Shown here in pieces: positions 16,715 to 25,946 of a stretch of 64,000 nucleotides of DNA. Position 1 is the first letter of the stretch. Each line of letters starts with the position of its first letter. The notes beneath the pieces are model-generated. The model saw nothing but the letters and a program-made list of their open reading frames with translations. It was not told the origin of the DNA and did not search any database. A program made the translations under genes and the position numbers. The stretch spans positions 248,001-312,000 of the forward strand of contig OZ253672.1 of the NCBI GenBank assembly GCA_965263365.1, written 5' to 3'. This stretch comes from CANMUM01 sp965263365. GTDB lineage: Bacteria; Pseudomonadota; Alphaproteobacteria; Rhodobacterales; Rhodobacteraceae.

Positions 16715-18562
16715 TCATATTTTTGAATTAATGAAATCGAAAATAGGTCGAAAATTCTCGAACGATGCTGCCGGCAAATTCGGCACAACATCTTTGGCAA
16801 ATGCAATTTTGTTCCCTTGAAATTTCATGCACTCGCCAGGTCGCTCATGGTCGACCGCAAAGTAATCTGCTGTCCCCGGAGCATCGATGAACAATAACTC
16901 AATGGGCAAAGAGGCATTACTTCCGAAGTGTGCACCAGTTGTTGGGTCCACTACTTGGTTACGACAAGACAAAGTTGCAGGGACAGGAAGCATGATGTTG
17001 TAACCAGGATTGTTCCGCCTTTGCTTGGCTAGGCACTTGGCAGGATCGGCTTCGATTAGATCAGAGCCGCCATCATTCCACTCGTTGAATGCCTTGTCCC
17101 AATCAAAAAGCGCGAAAATCGTTCGGTTTGGGTGCTTTGCATAGAAGTCGTTGTCTCGCATCAGACGCCCAAGAGTGGTGCAAGCAAAGGCGCTTATGAT
17201 GTCGAAATTTCGGTCTGCATCAGCACCGTACAGTTTTCGCCATGCTGTTTCCAAGATAATCTCGTCACTGACGCCCTCGACCATCAAAACGTGCCCACTT
17301 GTGTTCTTCAGATTGTGGTAGATGTTCAGACGGGCTTCTCTTTCGCTGAAGACGATGAGCCCTGCAGAAAGCGAACGAACAATGCTGGACTTGTCTGTGG
17401 CCGAGACTTGGACGCCATCGTCACCGATTTCGAACATCCTGATCTGAGGCTGTTCCGTTTGGGCAATCGATGAAGCGCTATGGCTGCTCAACAAGACGTG
17501 GTTGGTTTGCGTGGCCTGTGTCCCCGCAATGTCGACAACCTGCTGCAAGAACCCAAACTGCCATTCGGGATGTAAGAAAGAGTCCGGTTCATCAAGGAGA
17601 GTGATACAGTTTCGGTCTTTGAAGAGCTCCGAGATGGCGAAGATGTAGACAGATTGAAACTGACCGTCACTGAAGTCCCCGACCCTCGCCACGTCGCCAG
17701 ATTTGAGTCTTAAGGGCACTGAAAGCCCTGCAAACATATCGATCGCCTTTAGCTGGTCAAAGCGCCGAAAAAGTTCGGACGCAGTTACGTTTGCAAACCG
17801 AGTTCGAAAGCGCTCAAAATCTATAGGAATAGTGTATTGGTCGGCCGCTCGGTCGTATATCGACCCAAAAGTGAAGCCGCCTTCGATGCAGGCGGTAAGG
17901 CGGTCCAAGAAGTCTCGGACTGTTCCGGCAGCACCCCAAAGGAAGGTAGCTGCATCCCCGACATCCACCTGCACACGCGAAGCGAACGAGGGCCGCTTTA
18001 GAGTCAATGTGAATGCTTGCCTCGGAACAACGTCGATCTGCAATTTCTCACGAAGGTACCTTCGAGCCATGCAGTCTTCTTCCTGCATAAGCAGAACGGT
18101 CAGCAGCAGTTCTTTGTAGTCCGAACGGATGCCGATGAACCTGCGCGCAGCATCGGCCTGCCAACTCCTGCTCTGATCCGCAAACCGGCGTTCGTAGCGC
18201 ATGACTGTCCGGTTAATTGTCGGATTGTGACCGGAGTAATAAATGAGAACATTATCGGGGACTGGCGCTCGTCCAATAGTCCTTCGATCTGTCCCATTTA
18301 TGTTGAAGGCTTCATTCTCGAAGCGGATGGTCGTGTCTGCTCCACCCATCTCATAAGTCACCTCATAGCTAAACGCGATCTCGTCCTGTTCGGCGCGGCT
18401 ATCAAAGATATGTCTAAATATCTCGACTAAGGCTTCGAAGAAATTGGATTTTCCAGTGCCGTTTTTTCCGACAAAGATGTCGAGGAAGCTCCTACCATCA
18501 AAAGAAAGTGTGAAATCTCGAAGATTCTTGTATTCGCTAATCCAGACAGATTTTAGTCGCAT
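16715..18562 (-). CDS. OLD-like AAA ATPase with TOPRIM-type C-terminus, linked to type I R-M
   Basis: The 615-residue protein begins with an SMC/RecF-like ATPase: LKSVWISEYKNLRDF, Walker A VGKNGTGKSNFFE near residue 33, Walker B ITLLDEPDSFLHPEWQ near 317 and LLSSHSASSI. The C-terminal part has VLMVEGVSDEIIL near 423 and ALFDWDKAFNEW near 486, fitting the acidic residues of a TOPRIM nuclease as in OLD and GajA proteins. No GajB-type helicase is present. It starts five bases after hsdS, so it is the fourth gene of the restriction operon. It may be a second defence nuclease or a modulator of restriction. The TOPRIM call is from motifs only. Confidence 0.82.
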   Translation of the reverse strand: MRLKSVWISEYKNLRDFTLSFDGRSFLDIFVGKNGTGKSNFFEALVEIFRHIFDSRAEQDEIAFSYEVTYEMGGADTTIRFENEAFNINGTDRRTIGRAPVPDNVLIYYSGHNPTINRTVMRYERRFADQSRSWQADAARRFIGIRSDYKELLLTVLLMQEEDCMARRYLREKLQIDVVPRQAFTLTLKRPSFASRVQVDVGDAATFLWGAAGTVRDFLDRLTACIEGGFTFGSIYDRAADQYTIPIDFERFRTRFANVTASELFRRFDQLKAIDMFAGLSVPLRLKSGDVARVGDFSDGQFQSVYIFAISELFKDRNCITLLDEPDSFLHPEWQFGFLQQVVDIAGTQATQTNHVLLSSHSASSIAQTEQPQIRMFEIGDDGVQVSATDKSSIVRSLSAGLIVFSEREARLNIYHNLKNTSGHVLMVEGVSDEIILETAWRKLYGADADRNFDIISAFACTTLGRLMRDNDFYAKHPNRTIFALFDWDKAFNEWNDGGSDLIEADPAKCLAKQRRNNPGYNIMLPVPATLSCRNQVVDPTTGAHFGSNASLPIELLFIDAPGTADYFAVDHERPGECMKFQGNKIAFAKDVVPNLPAASFENFRPIFDFINSKI

Positions 18563-18567
18563 GAGAA

Positions 18568-20223
18568 TTACACAACTTCACTTAGCAAGCTATCAGCCAA
18601 CGCTAAAGAGCACTCTGAGGACTTTGAAATCTTGAGTTTCAGCTGACTAGCGTAGGATTTTAGCGCTGAAGAATAATCTACAATCGATTTCTGTTCGTCC
18701 ATGGACGGAACGCGCAGCCTAAGTTTCTTTAGCACGCCATGATTGATCTTGGGCATGCTCCCGGAAGTTCCAGACGCATTCTCCCGGAAGAAGCGTCGAA
18801 CAGTCTTCGATTGCAGTGCTAGTAGCAAGAACTCCGGAAGAACTTGATCTGACGGGCGAATCTTTATCATTAAATCGGGGTAAATGAACTCGTTACTCGG
18901 CCCATCATAAGTCGCAGAAACACCAACATACTGAAGTGCATTTGCTCGCTGAATCAGGATATCTCCCTCCTTCAACCAGAGTTCAGAGTCGTCCTTCGGA
19001 ACTTCAATATCAGCATACTTATACTCGTCCTCTTTGAACTCACCTGACGTCGTCGCAGTCAAAGTCAGAACTTTTACACTTGTCTGGTAGCTTACTGCCT
19101 TCGGCGAGAATCCGTTCTTTGGTCCAAATTCGAGGAGTTCTGTTAGTGGAGTGTCTTGAGCCTCGTGGTTACCAATTTCGGCCTTTCGGAAATCCAGCTT
19201 TCCTTGGTATGCCAAATCTAAGAAGCACTCTTCCAGAAGACCGACACTTTCCTGAGTTGTGAAGAGGCTATCGAAATGGACTTGAATACGTGCCCAATTC
19301 TGCATGATCTCGTCGGCGGATTGACAGCAAGCGATCGCATCGAGGCAGGTTTCAACAAGGGTCTGGTGTGCCTTGAGGCTGTCCTTAGTTTGCCGTTCCA
19401 ATGAATCACACAGCGCCATCAGCTCATTGACCTTCGTCACTATTCTATGTTGTTCGGAGATAGGGGGGACTGGAACGGGAAGTCTGAGGAACTTTGCTAG
19501 CGATATTCCTCCGATGATGCCCGTCATTTTTTCCGAAAACTGCGCAAAGAAACTTGGGGTCTGATACCAAGCTAATAAAAATTCCGGCAAGAAATCCCCA
19601 TAGAAATCGCAGGCGAACAGCTTATTTCCGAAACATACATCGCGGTCGGTCAAGCCGCACTTTCTTCCAGCGCTTCCACCTTCAGAACAAATCAAAGGTG
19701 TGCGGGCTGCCGCAACTTTGAACTTTGGTTCACCACTAGGAATCCAAGCATCTACAGAATAATCAATTGGTTCGAACCCGTAGCCAACATTTTTGGTTGC
19801 AATGAAAGGTAAGCCTTCTGGGGAGTGATACTTTTCTGACTTCGCGCGCACGCTTACGCTATTTCCGTTGAAGACAAATCCAATCTCTCCAAGTCGAGCC
19901 CATTGCCAGTTTGGGTGGATTTCAAACGGAAGCTCGGCTTTCGAAAGCGGCTCACCAATGTTTTGCTTTCTGTAGAGCTTTTCCTTAATTCCTTTCGTTC
20001 TTAAGCGTTCAAAGGTTGCTACCAGATCTTCCCCTGGGACATTGGTGGGCTCATGCTCAACCAGCTTTCCCCTCATTGCGAGTTCAAGGATCAGTTTGCG
20101 CAACTTTTCAATGCCGTAAAGACTAACGCCGCCGCTTTGGCCACGACCAGCACCAGACTTTCTTACAATTGCTGACGTCCAGATGTCCAGATGCTCGGTG
20201 AGAAGTTGGTTCACATCTGTCAT
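18568..20223 (-). CDS. hsdS: type I restriction-modification specificity subunit
   Basis: The 551-residue protein has the two-target-recognition-domain layout of HsdS. The first half contains HPNWQWARLGEIGFVFNG and ends with a conserved helix (PPISEQHRIVTKVNELMALCDSLE, cited as ISEQHRIV and MALCDSLE). The second half ends PSMDEQKSIVDYSSALKSY. Each target domain reads one half of a split DNA site, and the helices set the spacing. Its ATG overlaps the hsdM stop by four bases. The first 90 residues are a longer lead region than in short HsdS proteins. Target sequence cannot be told from the gene. Confidence 0.93.
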   Translation of the reverse strand: MTDVNQLLTEHLDIWTSAIVRKSGAGRGQSGGVSLYGIEKLRKLILELAMRGKLVEHEPTNVPGEDLVATFERLRTKGIKEKLYRKQNIGEPLSKAELPFEIHPNWQWARLGEIGFVFNGNSVSVRAKSEKYHSPEGLPFIATKNVGYGFEPIDYSVDAWIPSGEPKFKVAAARTPLICSEGGSAGRKCGLTDRDVCFGNKLFACDFYGDFLPEFLLAWYQTPSFFAQFSEKMTGIIGGISLAKFLRLPVPVPPISEQHRIVTKVNELMALCDSLERQTKDSLKAHQTLVETCLDAIACCQSADEIMQNWARIQVHFDSLFTTQESVGLLEECFLDLAYQGKLDFRKAEIGNHEAQDTPLTELLEFGPKNGFSPKAVSYQTSVKVLTLTATTSGEFKEDEYKYADIEVPKDDSELWLKEGDILIQRANALQYVGVSATYDGPSNEFIYPDLMIKIRPSDQVLPEFLLLALQSKTVRRFFRENASGTSGSMPKINHGVLKKLRLRVPSMDEQKSIVDYSSALKSYASQLKLKISKSSECSLALADSLLSEVV

Positions 20224-21698
20224 GAACGACCACCGTTCAAGGCATCAGACAAAATCGCTTTTAGTTGATCGCGCAGTTTCTGGATGTCTTCCTGAACCTT
20301 GACATAGGCTTCCAACAAGTGATCAGGGTCGTGATCCTCAGCGTCTTCGACATGTGGGTTCTTATCATCAAAGTTGAAGCCACGTTCCTCCAAGTATTGA
20401 ACACTCCGCTTCCAAGCTTGCTTGGTTTCTTTGCGTGCTTTGAAACCGTCTGCCTCGTCGCCCCACCAATCGATCTCGTCCTGGAACTCCTCAAACCGCA
20501 TTGGCTTGGATTTGTTGTAGTTCTTCACACCCTCAGGGTAAGGGTGTTCATAGAACCATACATCCTTGGTCGGTTCGCCCTTGGTGAAGAACAGGATGTT
20601 AGTTTTGATGCCTGTATAAGGATTAAAGACACCGTTAGGCAGACGGACGATGGTGTGCAGGTTGCATTCTGTGAGAAGAGATTCCTTGAGCCGCGTCTTG
20701 ATGCCTTCACCGAACAGGAAGCCATCAGGAAGCACCACGGCGGCGCGACCATGTTTCTTTAGCAGTTTGATGATGACTGCGATGAACAGGTCGGCGGTCT
20801 CACGTGTGCGAAGACCTGCGGGAAAGTTCTGCTCGATCCCATCTTCTTCAATCCCGCCAAACGGCGGGTTGGTGATGATGCAATGAACGCGGTACTTGTC
20901 GCCGTAGTCGCGGTACGGCTTAGCTAGAGTATTGTCGAGCTTGATGCTGGATGGCGTGTCGATGCCATGAAGGATCATGTTCGTCATGCAGAGCATGTAA
21001 GGCAGCGGCTTCTTCTCGACGCCCCTGATGGTCTTGCCTAGTTTTTGGCGGTCCTTACTGGTCTTGGCGTAATGCTCTTTCTTGTGATCGATGGTGCAGG
21101 TCAAAAAGCCACCTGTACCGCATGCGGGGTCGAACACGATCTCGTCTAGCTTTGGATCAACACGGTTGACGATAAAGCGCGTCACGGCGCGTGGCGTATA
21201 AAATTCGCCAGCGTTACCCGCGCTTTGCAGGTCACGCAGGATTTGTTCGTAGATGCCGCCGAACGTGTGCCAGTCTTCGCGATTGTTGAAATCGATCTCG
21301 TTAATCTTGTTGATTACCTGGCGCATGAGGGTGCCAGATTTCATGTAGTTGTATGCATTCTCGAAAACGCGCTGGATTATAAGTGCCTGTTCCCGCTGCG
21401 GGCCTTGTACTTTGACGGGTGCTTTCAACTTAGGGAAAAGCGTGTCCTGAACAAAGTCGAAGAGCCCATCGCCAGTAAGCCCCTCACGTTCGCCTGCCCA
21501 ATTTCGCCAACGCAGATGTTCGGGAAGAGCAGAGACGAACCCGTTATCAATGAGCTCAAGCTCTTGTTCACGATCGTCAAGAATCTTGAGGAAGAACATC
21601 CAGACCATTTGCCCGATGCGCTGCGCATCACCATCGACACCGACGTCTTTCCGCATGATGTCTTGTATTGCTTTGATGATGCTTGTGAGGTCTCCCAT
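20220..21698 (-). CDS. hsdM: type I restriction-modification DNA methyltransferase subunit
   Basis: The 492-residue protein has an N-terminal HsdM helical domain (residues 1-130), the AdoMet-binding motif DPACGTGGFL near 190 and the catalytic NPPFGG motif near 280. It would methylate adenine in the site read by HsdS and form the core of the M2S and R2M2S complexes. The ATG follows the hsdR stop directly and the 3' end overlaps hsdS, so the three subunits are translated from one message. Length and motifs are normal, and no damage is seen. Confidence 0.95.
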   Translation of the reverse strand: MGDLTSIIKAIQDIMRKDVGVDGDAQRIGQMVWMFFLKILDDREQELELIDNGFVSALPEHLRWRNWAGEREGLTGDGLFDFVQDTLFPKLKAPVKVQGPQREQALIIQRVFENAYNYMKSGTLMRQVINKINEIDFNNREDWHTFGGIYEQILRDLQSAGNAGEFYTPRAVTRFIVNRVDPKLDEIVFDPACGTGGFLTCTIDHKKEHYAKTSKDRQKLGKTIRGVEKKPLPYMLCMTNMILHGIDTPSSIKLDNTLAKPYRDYGDKYRVHCIITNPPFGGIEEDGIEQNFPAGLRTRETADLFIAVIIKLLKKHGRAAVVLPDGFLFGEGIKTRLKESLLTECNLHTIVRLPNGVFNPYTGIKTNILFFTKGEPTKDVWFYEHPYPEGVKNYNKSKPMRFEEFQDEIDWWGDEADGFKARKETKQAWKRSVQYLEERGFNFDDKNPHVEDAEDHDPDHLLEAYVKVQEDIQKLRDQLKAILSDALNGGRS

Positions 21699-24050
21699 TT
21701 ACTGCTCCGCTCTCTTATAAATTTGTTGTTCGAGCTCTCTAACTGCCTGCTCATATTGATCTTTCCCGCCGAACACATCTCGTATGATTTCGACGGGTGT
21801 CCCGATTTCGTCAAAGGGTTCAAGCCGAAGCACGCGCGCGTCTTCTATGGTTCGAACACCTTCGCCCGCATATTTGTCCAGCAATGCTGAAAGAACCTTC
21901 CGCGCCTGATCGCCATACTTAGTGAAGTAGTTTCGCTTCTTCACATTGTTGACGCGTTCAGCGCGTGTCAACGGAGGTTGATCGTAGGCTATGTGGCAAA
22001 GCAGATCAAAGTCTCCGAAGTCTTTCCCCACTTCTTCTGCCAGGTTTTCAATCAGGATGCCATGTTCTTCGAGTTCTTGGATGATGACAGCTTTTTTGTC
22101 GGCTTCGTTCCACTTGTGAATGAAGTCATCCAATGATGCAAACTCTGTAAGAATCTGCTTTCTTGCAAATTCCTTATAGGACTCGGTGATAAGGGCGCCA
22201 TCCGGGCCGATGAAGCTTACGCGCTCAGCGATGATCTCTACCTCAACGCCGCTGACAACCAGCTTTGTCGCGCCAGTTGAATTGGTGTCCTCTTGATCGG
22301 TGTCATCTTCGTCGGTAGGTGGATCGGGCGGTTCTGGCGGATCATCATCATCTGGCTCATATATGACTACGGCCTCTCCATCAAAGTCAGGATCGTTGAA
22401 GAGCTCTGTTGCCTTCTTGAAATCCATGATGGTGAAATACCACTTGCCATGTTCCTCATCGACGCGGGTGCCGCGACCGATGATTTGTTTAAAGGTGGTC
22501 ATCGACGAGATGGTTTTGTCCAAGACGATGAGCTTGCAAGTTTTTGCATCTACCCCAGTAGTCAACATTTCTGATGTTGTGGCAATTACGGGAAACTTGC
22601 TCTCTGGGTCGATGAAGTTGTCCAGATCAGCTTTCCCGTCCTCTTTTGTGTCACCTGTAATTCGGCGCACATACTGTGGGTTATCGATGGCCAGTTGGCC
22701 TGCTGCATTGACGATTGCTTTGCGCATACGCTCGGCATGGTCGATATCTTCGCAAAAGATGATTGTCTTGCTGAACGGATCGGTTGCGTGAAGAAGTTGC
22801 ATTACTCTAGCCGCTACCAGCTTCGTTCGTTGGTTCAGAACCAGGCGCCGATCCATGTCTTTCTGGTTGTATTCGCGATCTTCAAGCGGATTCCCAAGAT
22901 CGTCAATCGTACCGGGTGGCGGGGTCCAACCCTCGACATCTTTGTCGATATCAATCTTTACGACTTTGTATGGCGCAAGAAACCCATCTTCTATTCCTTG
23001 CTTAAGGCTGTAGGTATAAACAGGGTCGCCAAAATATGTGCTACTCGACACATCTTTGGTTTCCTTTGGTGTCGCAGTCAGACCAATTTGAGCAGATCCC
23101 GAAAAGTATTCAAGAATTTCCCGCCACTCCGAGTTTTCGGAAGCACTGCCTCGGTGACATTCATCGACAACAACCAAGTCGAAGAAATCCGGTGAAACAG
23201 TCTTATAGGTTTTATCGGCCTCGTCAGTTCCAGTCAGCGATTGGTAAAGGCCAAGGTGAATTTCGTAGGAAGGATCGATTTTCCTTTTAGTAATCTTTGT
23301 CATCACCGAACCGAAGGGCTTGAAATCGTTGACCAGCGTTTGGTCTACCAGAATATTCCTATCAGCTAAAAACAGGATGCGCTTTGCTGCACCTGCTTTC
23401 CAGAGACGCCAGATAATCTGAAATGTGGTGTAAGTTTTCCCTGTTCCAGTCGCCATCACGAGGAGTACGCGGCGCTTCCCTTTAGCAATCGCTTCAATCG
23501 TCCGATTGATTGCTTCCGCTTGGTAATATCGCGGCTCTTTTCCGGACCCATCATCGTGATATGGTTGCAAGAGCAATTTTTGTTCGTCGTCTTCAATTCC
23601 ACGATAGGAGCGGTATCGCTCCCATAGTGTTGTGGGATCAGGAAACTCGCTCAAACCAAGCGATGTCTCAATGTCTTCTCCAAGAGCAGGGTGCTTGTTG
23701 TGTTGCTCGAACCCGTCGCCATTTGAACTGAACGCGGTCGGTATTTGCATGATATCAGCGTAACCGAGAGCTTGTTGCATCCCGTGACCTATCGAATGAT
23801 TGTTGTCTTTTGCCTCCAGCACTGCAACAGGTAGCGAAGGTTCCCATGAGAGGACATAATCAGCAAATTTCTTCTTTTTCCTATTTCTTGAAGACATATT
23901 GCCGCGAACAATAATCGGCCCTGGGGTAAGTGTAACCTCGCGTCGAATTTGAGTGAAAGGGTCCCAACCTGCGTCCTTAAGTGCGGGCGTGATGTAGAGA
24001 TCGCAAATGTCCGACTCGCTTAATTTTTGTTTTTCTTTCTTAGAGAGCAA
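21699..24050 (-). CDS. hsdR: type I restriction endonuclease subunit
   Basis: The 783-residue protein has an N-terminal nuclease region with a D...EAK pattern (FADYVLSWEP and AVLEAKDN, about residues 66-82). A superfamily 2 helicase follows with Walker A MATGTGKTYT near 198 and DECH in VVVDECHRGS near 290. IIGRGTRVDEE near 510 is the arginine-finger motif VI. An acidic, proline-rich linker around 560-580 and an EcoEI-type C-terminal domain follow. It translocates DNA and cuts far from the site. It is the first gene of the four-gene operon, divergent from the gene at 24144. It is of the shorter EcoEI-like class. Confidence 0.94.
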   Translation of the reverse strand: MLSKKEKQKLSESDICDLYITPALKDAGWDPFTQIRREVTLTPGPIIVRGNMSSRNRKKKKFADYVLSWEPSLPVAVLEAKDNNHSIGHGMQQALGYADIMQIPTAFSSNGDGFEQHNKHPALGEDIETSLGLSEFPDPTTLWERYRSYRGIEDDEQKLLLQPYHDDGSGKEPRYYQAEAINRTIEAIAKGKRRVLLVMATGTGKTYTTFQIIWRLWKAGAAKRILFLADRNILVDQTLVNDFKPFGSVMTKITKRKIDPSYEIHLGLYQSLTGTDEADKTYKTVSPDFFDLVVVDECHRGSASENSEWREILEYFSGSAQIGLTATPKETKDVSSSTYFGDPVYTYSLKQGIEDGFLAPYKVVKIDIDKDVEGWTPPPGTIDDLGNPLEDREYNQKDMDRRLVLNQRTKLVAARVMQLLHATDPFSKTIIFCEDIDHAERMRKAIVNAAGQLAIDNPQYVRRITGDTKEDGKADLDNFIDPESKFPVIATTSEMLTTGVDAKTCKLIVLDKTISSMTTFKQIIGRGTRVDEEHGKWYFTIMDFKKATELFNDPDFDGEAVVIYEPDDDDPPEPPDPPTDEDDTDQEDTNSTGATKLVVSGVEVEIIAERVSFIGPDGALITESYKEFARKQILTEFASLDDFIHKWNEADKKAVIIQELEEHGILIENLAEEVGKDFGDFDLLCHIAYDQPPLTRAERVNNVKKRNYFTKYGDQARKVLSALLDKYAGEGVRTIEDARVLRLEPFDEIGTPVEIIRDVFGGKDQYEQAVRELEQQIYKRAEQ

Positions 24051-24143
24051 ATGCTAAACCTAAATTTGAAAATGGCTGCGTTTTTGTTAACATTGATTCA
24101 ACGTGGTTAACAATAGTTTCGTACTAACATTTGGATCCAGAAT

Positions 24144-25016
24144 ATGAGATTATCACCTTCCTCGCGATACGAATTGCACCGTGTTTTCGACGCCGAAGCG
24201 TTCGAAGAGGATTTGGCGCGTTTTCCTGATGATTTTGACGAGAATGGCTGGCCGTTGTTTGGTGAGTGTGATCGCTATGCACTCAATCATCCGATTACGG
24301 GGCAGATTTGGTACGAGAATCCGCGTGTTCCTGACGAAAAAGAAACTGATCTCGACTATGAATGGTGGTATTTGATCGCAGTGGATTTTGACTTTACCAA
24401 AACCAAAATCATTCAGGGCCTGCATAAGACTCCCTTAAGTTCAAAAGAAAATCCAAACGAAGCAAATCGATTTTACGGTGTTCAAAGCAAATATGCCTTG
24501 CAAGGGAATCTCGCATATTTTCGAACTTACATTTTGCCCGTTGTGAAAGAGCACTTGGCCGAACGAAAACTGAGCGCATATTTTTTGCACGCTTGGGGTG
24601 AGTATAATCTAGTCGCAGAGCGACTGGGAATTTCGGCAGCGAAAGAAAAGCGTCGCCAAGAGGGGCGGAAAAAGGGCGGAAAGGCAAGTCCAGTGCTAGG
24701 CCAATTGAAATTTTTCATTCACTGGCGACAATATGCTGATACTTGTGGATTAAGTTCTATCAAAGCCAATCGAATATTTTATCGGTATTGTTCGGATATT
24801 GCCAAAAAAAAGCTAGAACCGCCAAATGGGTTTGACGCTGAGTGGTTTTCTAGGGCTTTGGCTAATAGCAAAACTGCTAAGACAAACCTTGCTGATGTTT
24901 TGGTTCGGTTTAAAAGACACCCAAGGCATGAGGTTTTGGCGAATCAAGCCCCTAAGCAACACCCAATTTGCCCTGAGATTGAGCCGCTAATAGCACGATC
25001 TCAAAAAGTTGTGTAG
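24144..25016 (+). CDS. hypothetical protein of the integrative element
   Basis: I do not recognise this 290-residue soluble protein. It is rich in aromatic residues in the first half (YEWWYLIAVDFDFTKTK) and has a basic stretch near 170 (AAKEKRRQEGRKKGGK) that could contact DNA or RNA. It is transcribed divergently from hsdR with 93 bases between the starts, and away from it towards the excisionase gene. Base composition is similar to its neighbours. A role in element biology or regulation is possible but nothing in the sequence proves it. Confidence 0.72.
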   Translation: MRLSPSSRYELHRVFDAEAFEEDLARFPDDFDENGWPLFGECDRYALNHPITGQIWYENPRVPDEKETDLDYEWWYLIAVDFDFTKTKIIQGLHKTPLSSKENPNEANRFYGVQSKYALQGNLAYFRTYILPVVKEHLAERKLSAYFLHAWGEYNLVAERLGISAAKEKRRQEGRKKGGKASPVLGQLKFFIHWRQYADTCGLSSIKANRIFYRYCSDIAKKKLEPPNGFDAEWFSRALANSKTAKTNLADVLVRFKRHPRHEVLANQAPKQHPICPEIEPLIARSQKVV

Positions 25017-25072
25017 TTAAGTATATAAGCATACATTACTACATGATTTACTCAAGCATATTTATCTGATCA

Positions 25073-25119
25073 TCCTTCTTACAAGCCGAGCGCTCGGCTC
25101 CAAACGTTAATAAGAAGGA
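25073..25119 (+). promoter_or_regulatory. hairpin that can hide the excisionase ribosome-binding site
   Basis: TCCTTCTTA (25073-25081) is a perfect complement of TAAGAAGGA (25111-25119). Between them is a perfect 16-base palindrome (25084-25099, AGCCGAGCGCTCGGCT). The right arm contains most of the Shine-Dalgarno AAGGAG (25115-25120), nine bases before the ATG at 25130. In RNA the folded form would block ribosome entry. As DNA the palindrome could also be an operator. Both readings are inferences from the sequence. Confidence 0.65.
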
Positions 25120-25129
25120 GCCCAAAAAA

Positions 25130-25393
25130 ATGGCTGATCAAAATACGAGCAAGCTTGCTCAAACAAACTTTGGTGCGGCGGTAACTGCGCATCATCTTCT
25201 TCAAGCCAAACCGCTTGAAACTATCCCGGAGACTGCAAAGCTCCTGAATATCAAACCTCACGCGCTACGGCGCGCGGTCAAGCTTGGCCTTGTGCCCGTT
25301 TATCGTCCGTTCAACTCGCGCATCATGCTTAAACCTTCAGAGGTGATGATGGCCATTGAGGCCCAGAAAGTGGGAGGGCAATGCGATGAGTAA
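25130..25393 (+). CDS. AlpA/excisionase-like helix-turn-helix protein
   Basis: The 87-residue protein contains a MerR/AlpA-like winged helix-turn-helix (IPETAKLLNIKPHALRRAVKLGLVPVYRPF, residues about 43-72; cited by parts). Such small proteins direct excision or control the integrase and replication genes of islands and satellites. It has a strong Shine-Dalgarno within a hairpin arm. Its stop overlaps the start of the primase gene by eight bases, so it heads the replication operon. Confidence 0.75.
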   Translation: MADQNTSKLAQTNFGAAVTAHHLLQAKPLETIPETAKLLNIKPHALRRAVKLGLVPVYRPFNSRIMLKPSEVMMAIEAQKVGGQCDE

Positions 25394-25946
25394 TCCGCAG
25401 GCGAACTTTATTGAGTCAGAACAATTTTTGAGCATGATCCATGTTGGACGAACAGTTCATCTGATTGCCATAAAAGAAGGAAAGGCACTTGTCGCAAATT
25501 CCTTCGGCATAGATGAGCGCGAATCCATGAGTTATTGGATCGCCAAGCAAAATCTGGATGAATACAACATCTATTGGCATGTGAATATCCCAAAGGCTTC
25601 CTTCCGTAGTCGAAAAGCCAAGAAGGACGATATCGCACAAGCGGCGATGCTTCACGTCGATTTGGACGAATTGAGCGAAGAAGCGTTGGAGAGGTTGAAA
25701 AACTATTCTCCTCGGCCATCGATTATCATTTGTTCGGGCGGTGGCTATCAAGCGTTCTGGCTATTCGACGTACCAACGACCGATCTTGATGCCGTTGAAA
25801 ACATCAATCGTGCGATTGCCCAAAAACTGGGCGCAGATGATTGTCACAATATCGACCGCATTATGCGCGTGCCGGGGACAATCAATTGGCCAAATACCAA
25901 AAAACAGGAGGCAGGTCGTGTGCCTGTGTTGTCTTATGTACTCTGA
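25386..25946 (+). CDS. RepB-like DNA primase domain protein
   Basis: The 186-residue protein has the layout of RepB/PrimPol-type primases: HVDLDEL near residue 98 (acidic metal-binding pair), IICSGGGYQAFWLF near 115 and NIDRIMRVPGTINWPN near 156. It would make primers for replication of the element. I chose the ATG at 25386, overlapping the previous stop. The frame ends at 25946, where related proteins usually continue into a helicase. Here the helicase frame overlaps with its own ATG at 25936. It is either a genuine two-gene arrangement or one gene split by a frameshift. Confidence 0.75.
   Translation: MSNPQANFIESEQFLSMIHVGRTVHLIAIKEGKALVANSFGIDERESMSYWIAKQNLDEYNIYWHVNIPKASFRSRKAKKDDIAQAAMLHVDLDELSEEALERLKNYSPRPSIIICSGGGYQAFWLFDVPTTDLDAVENINRAIAQKLGADDCHNIDRIMRVPGTINWPNTKKQEAGRVPVLSYVL

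Noticed and set aside
16715..18562. Gabija system (GajA-like)
   Set aside because: There is an ATPase/TOPRIM protein, but no UvrD-like GajB gene is adjacent and the gene is part of the hsd operon.
25741..25935. Extended N-terminus of the VapE-like protein
   Set aside because: This part is read inside the primase gene in another frame and lacks protein-family features.
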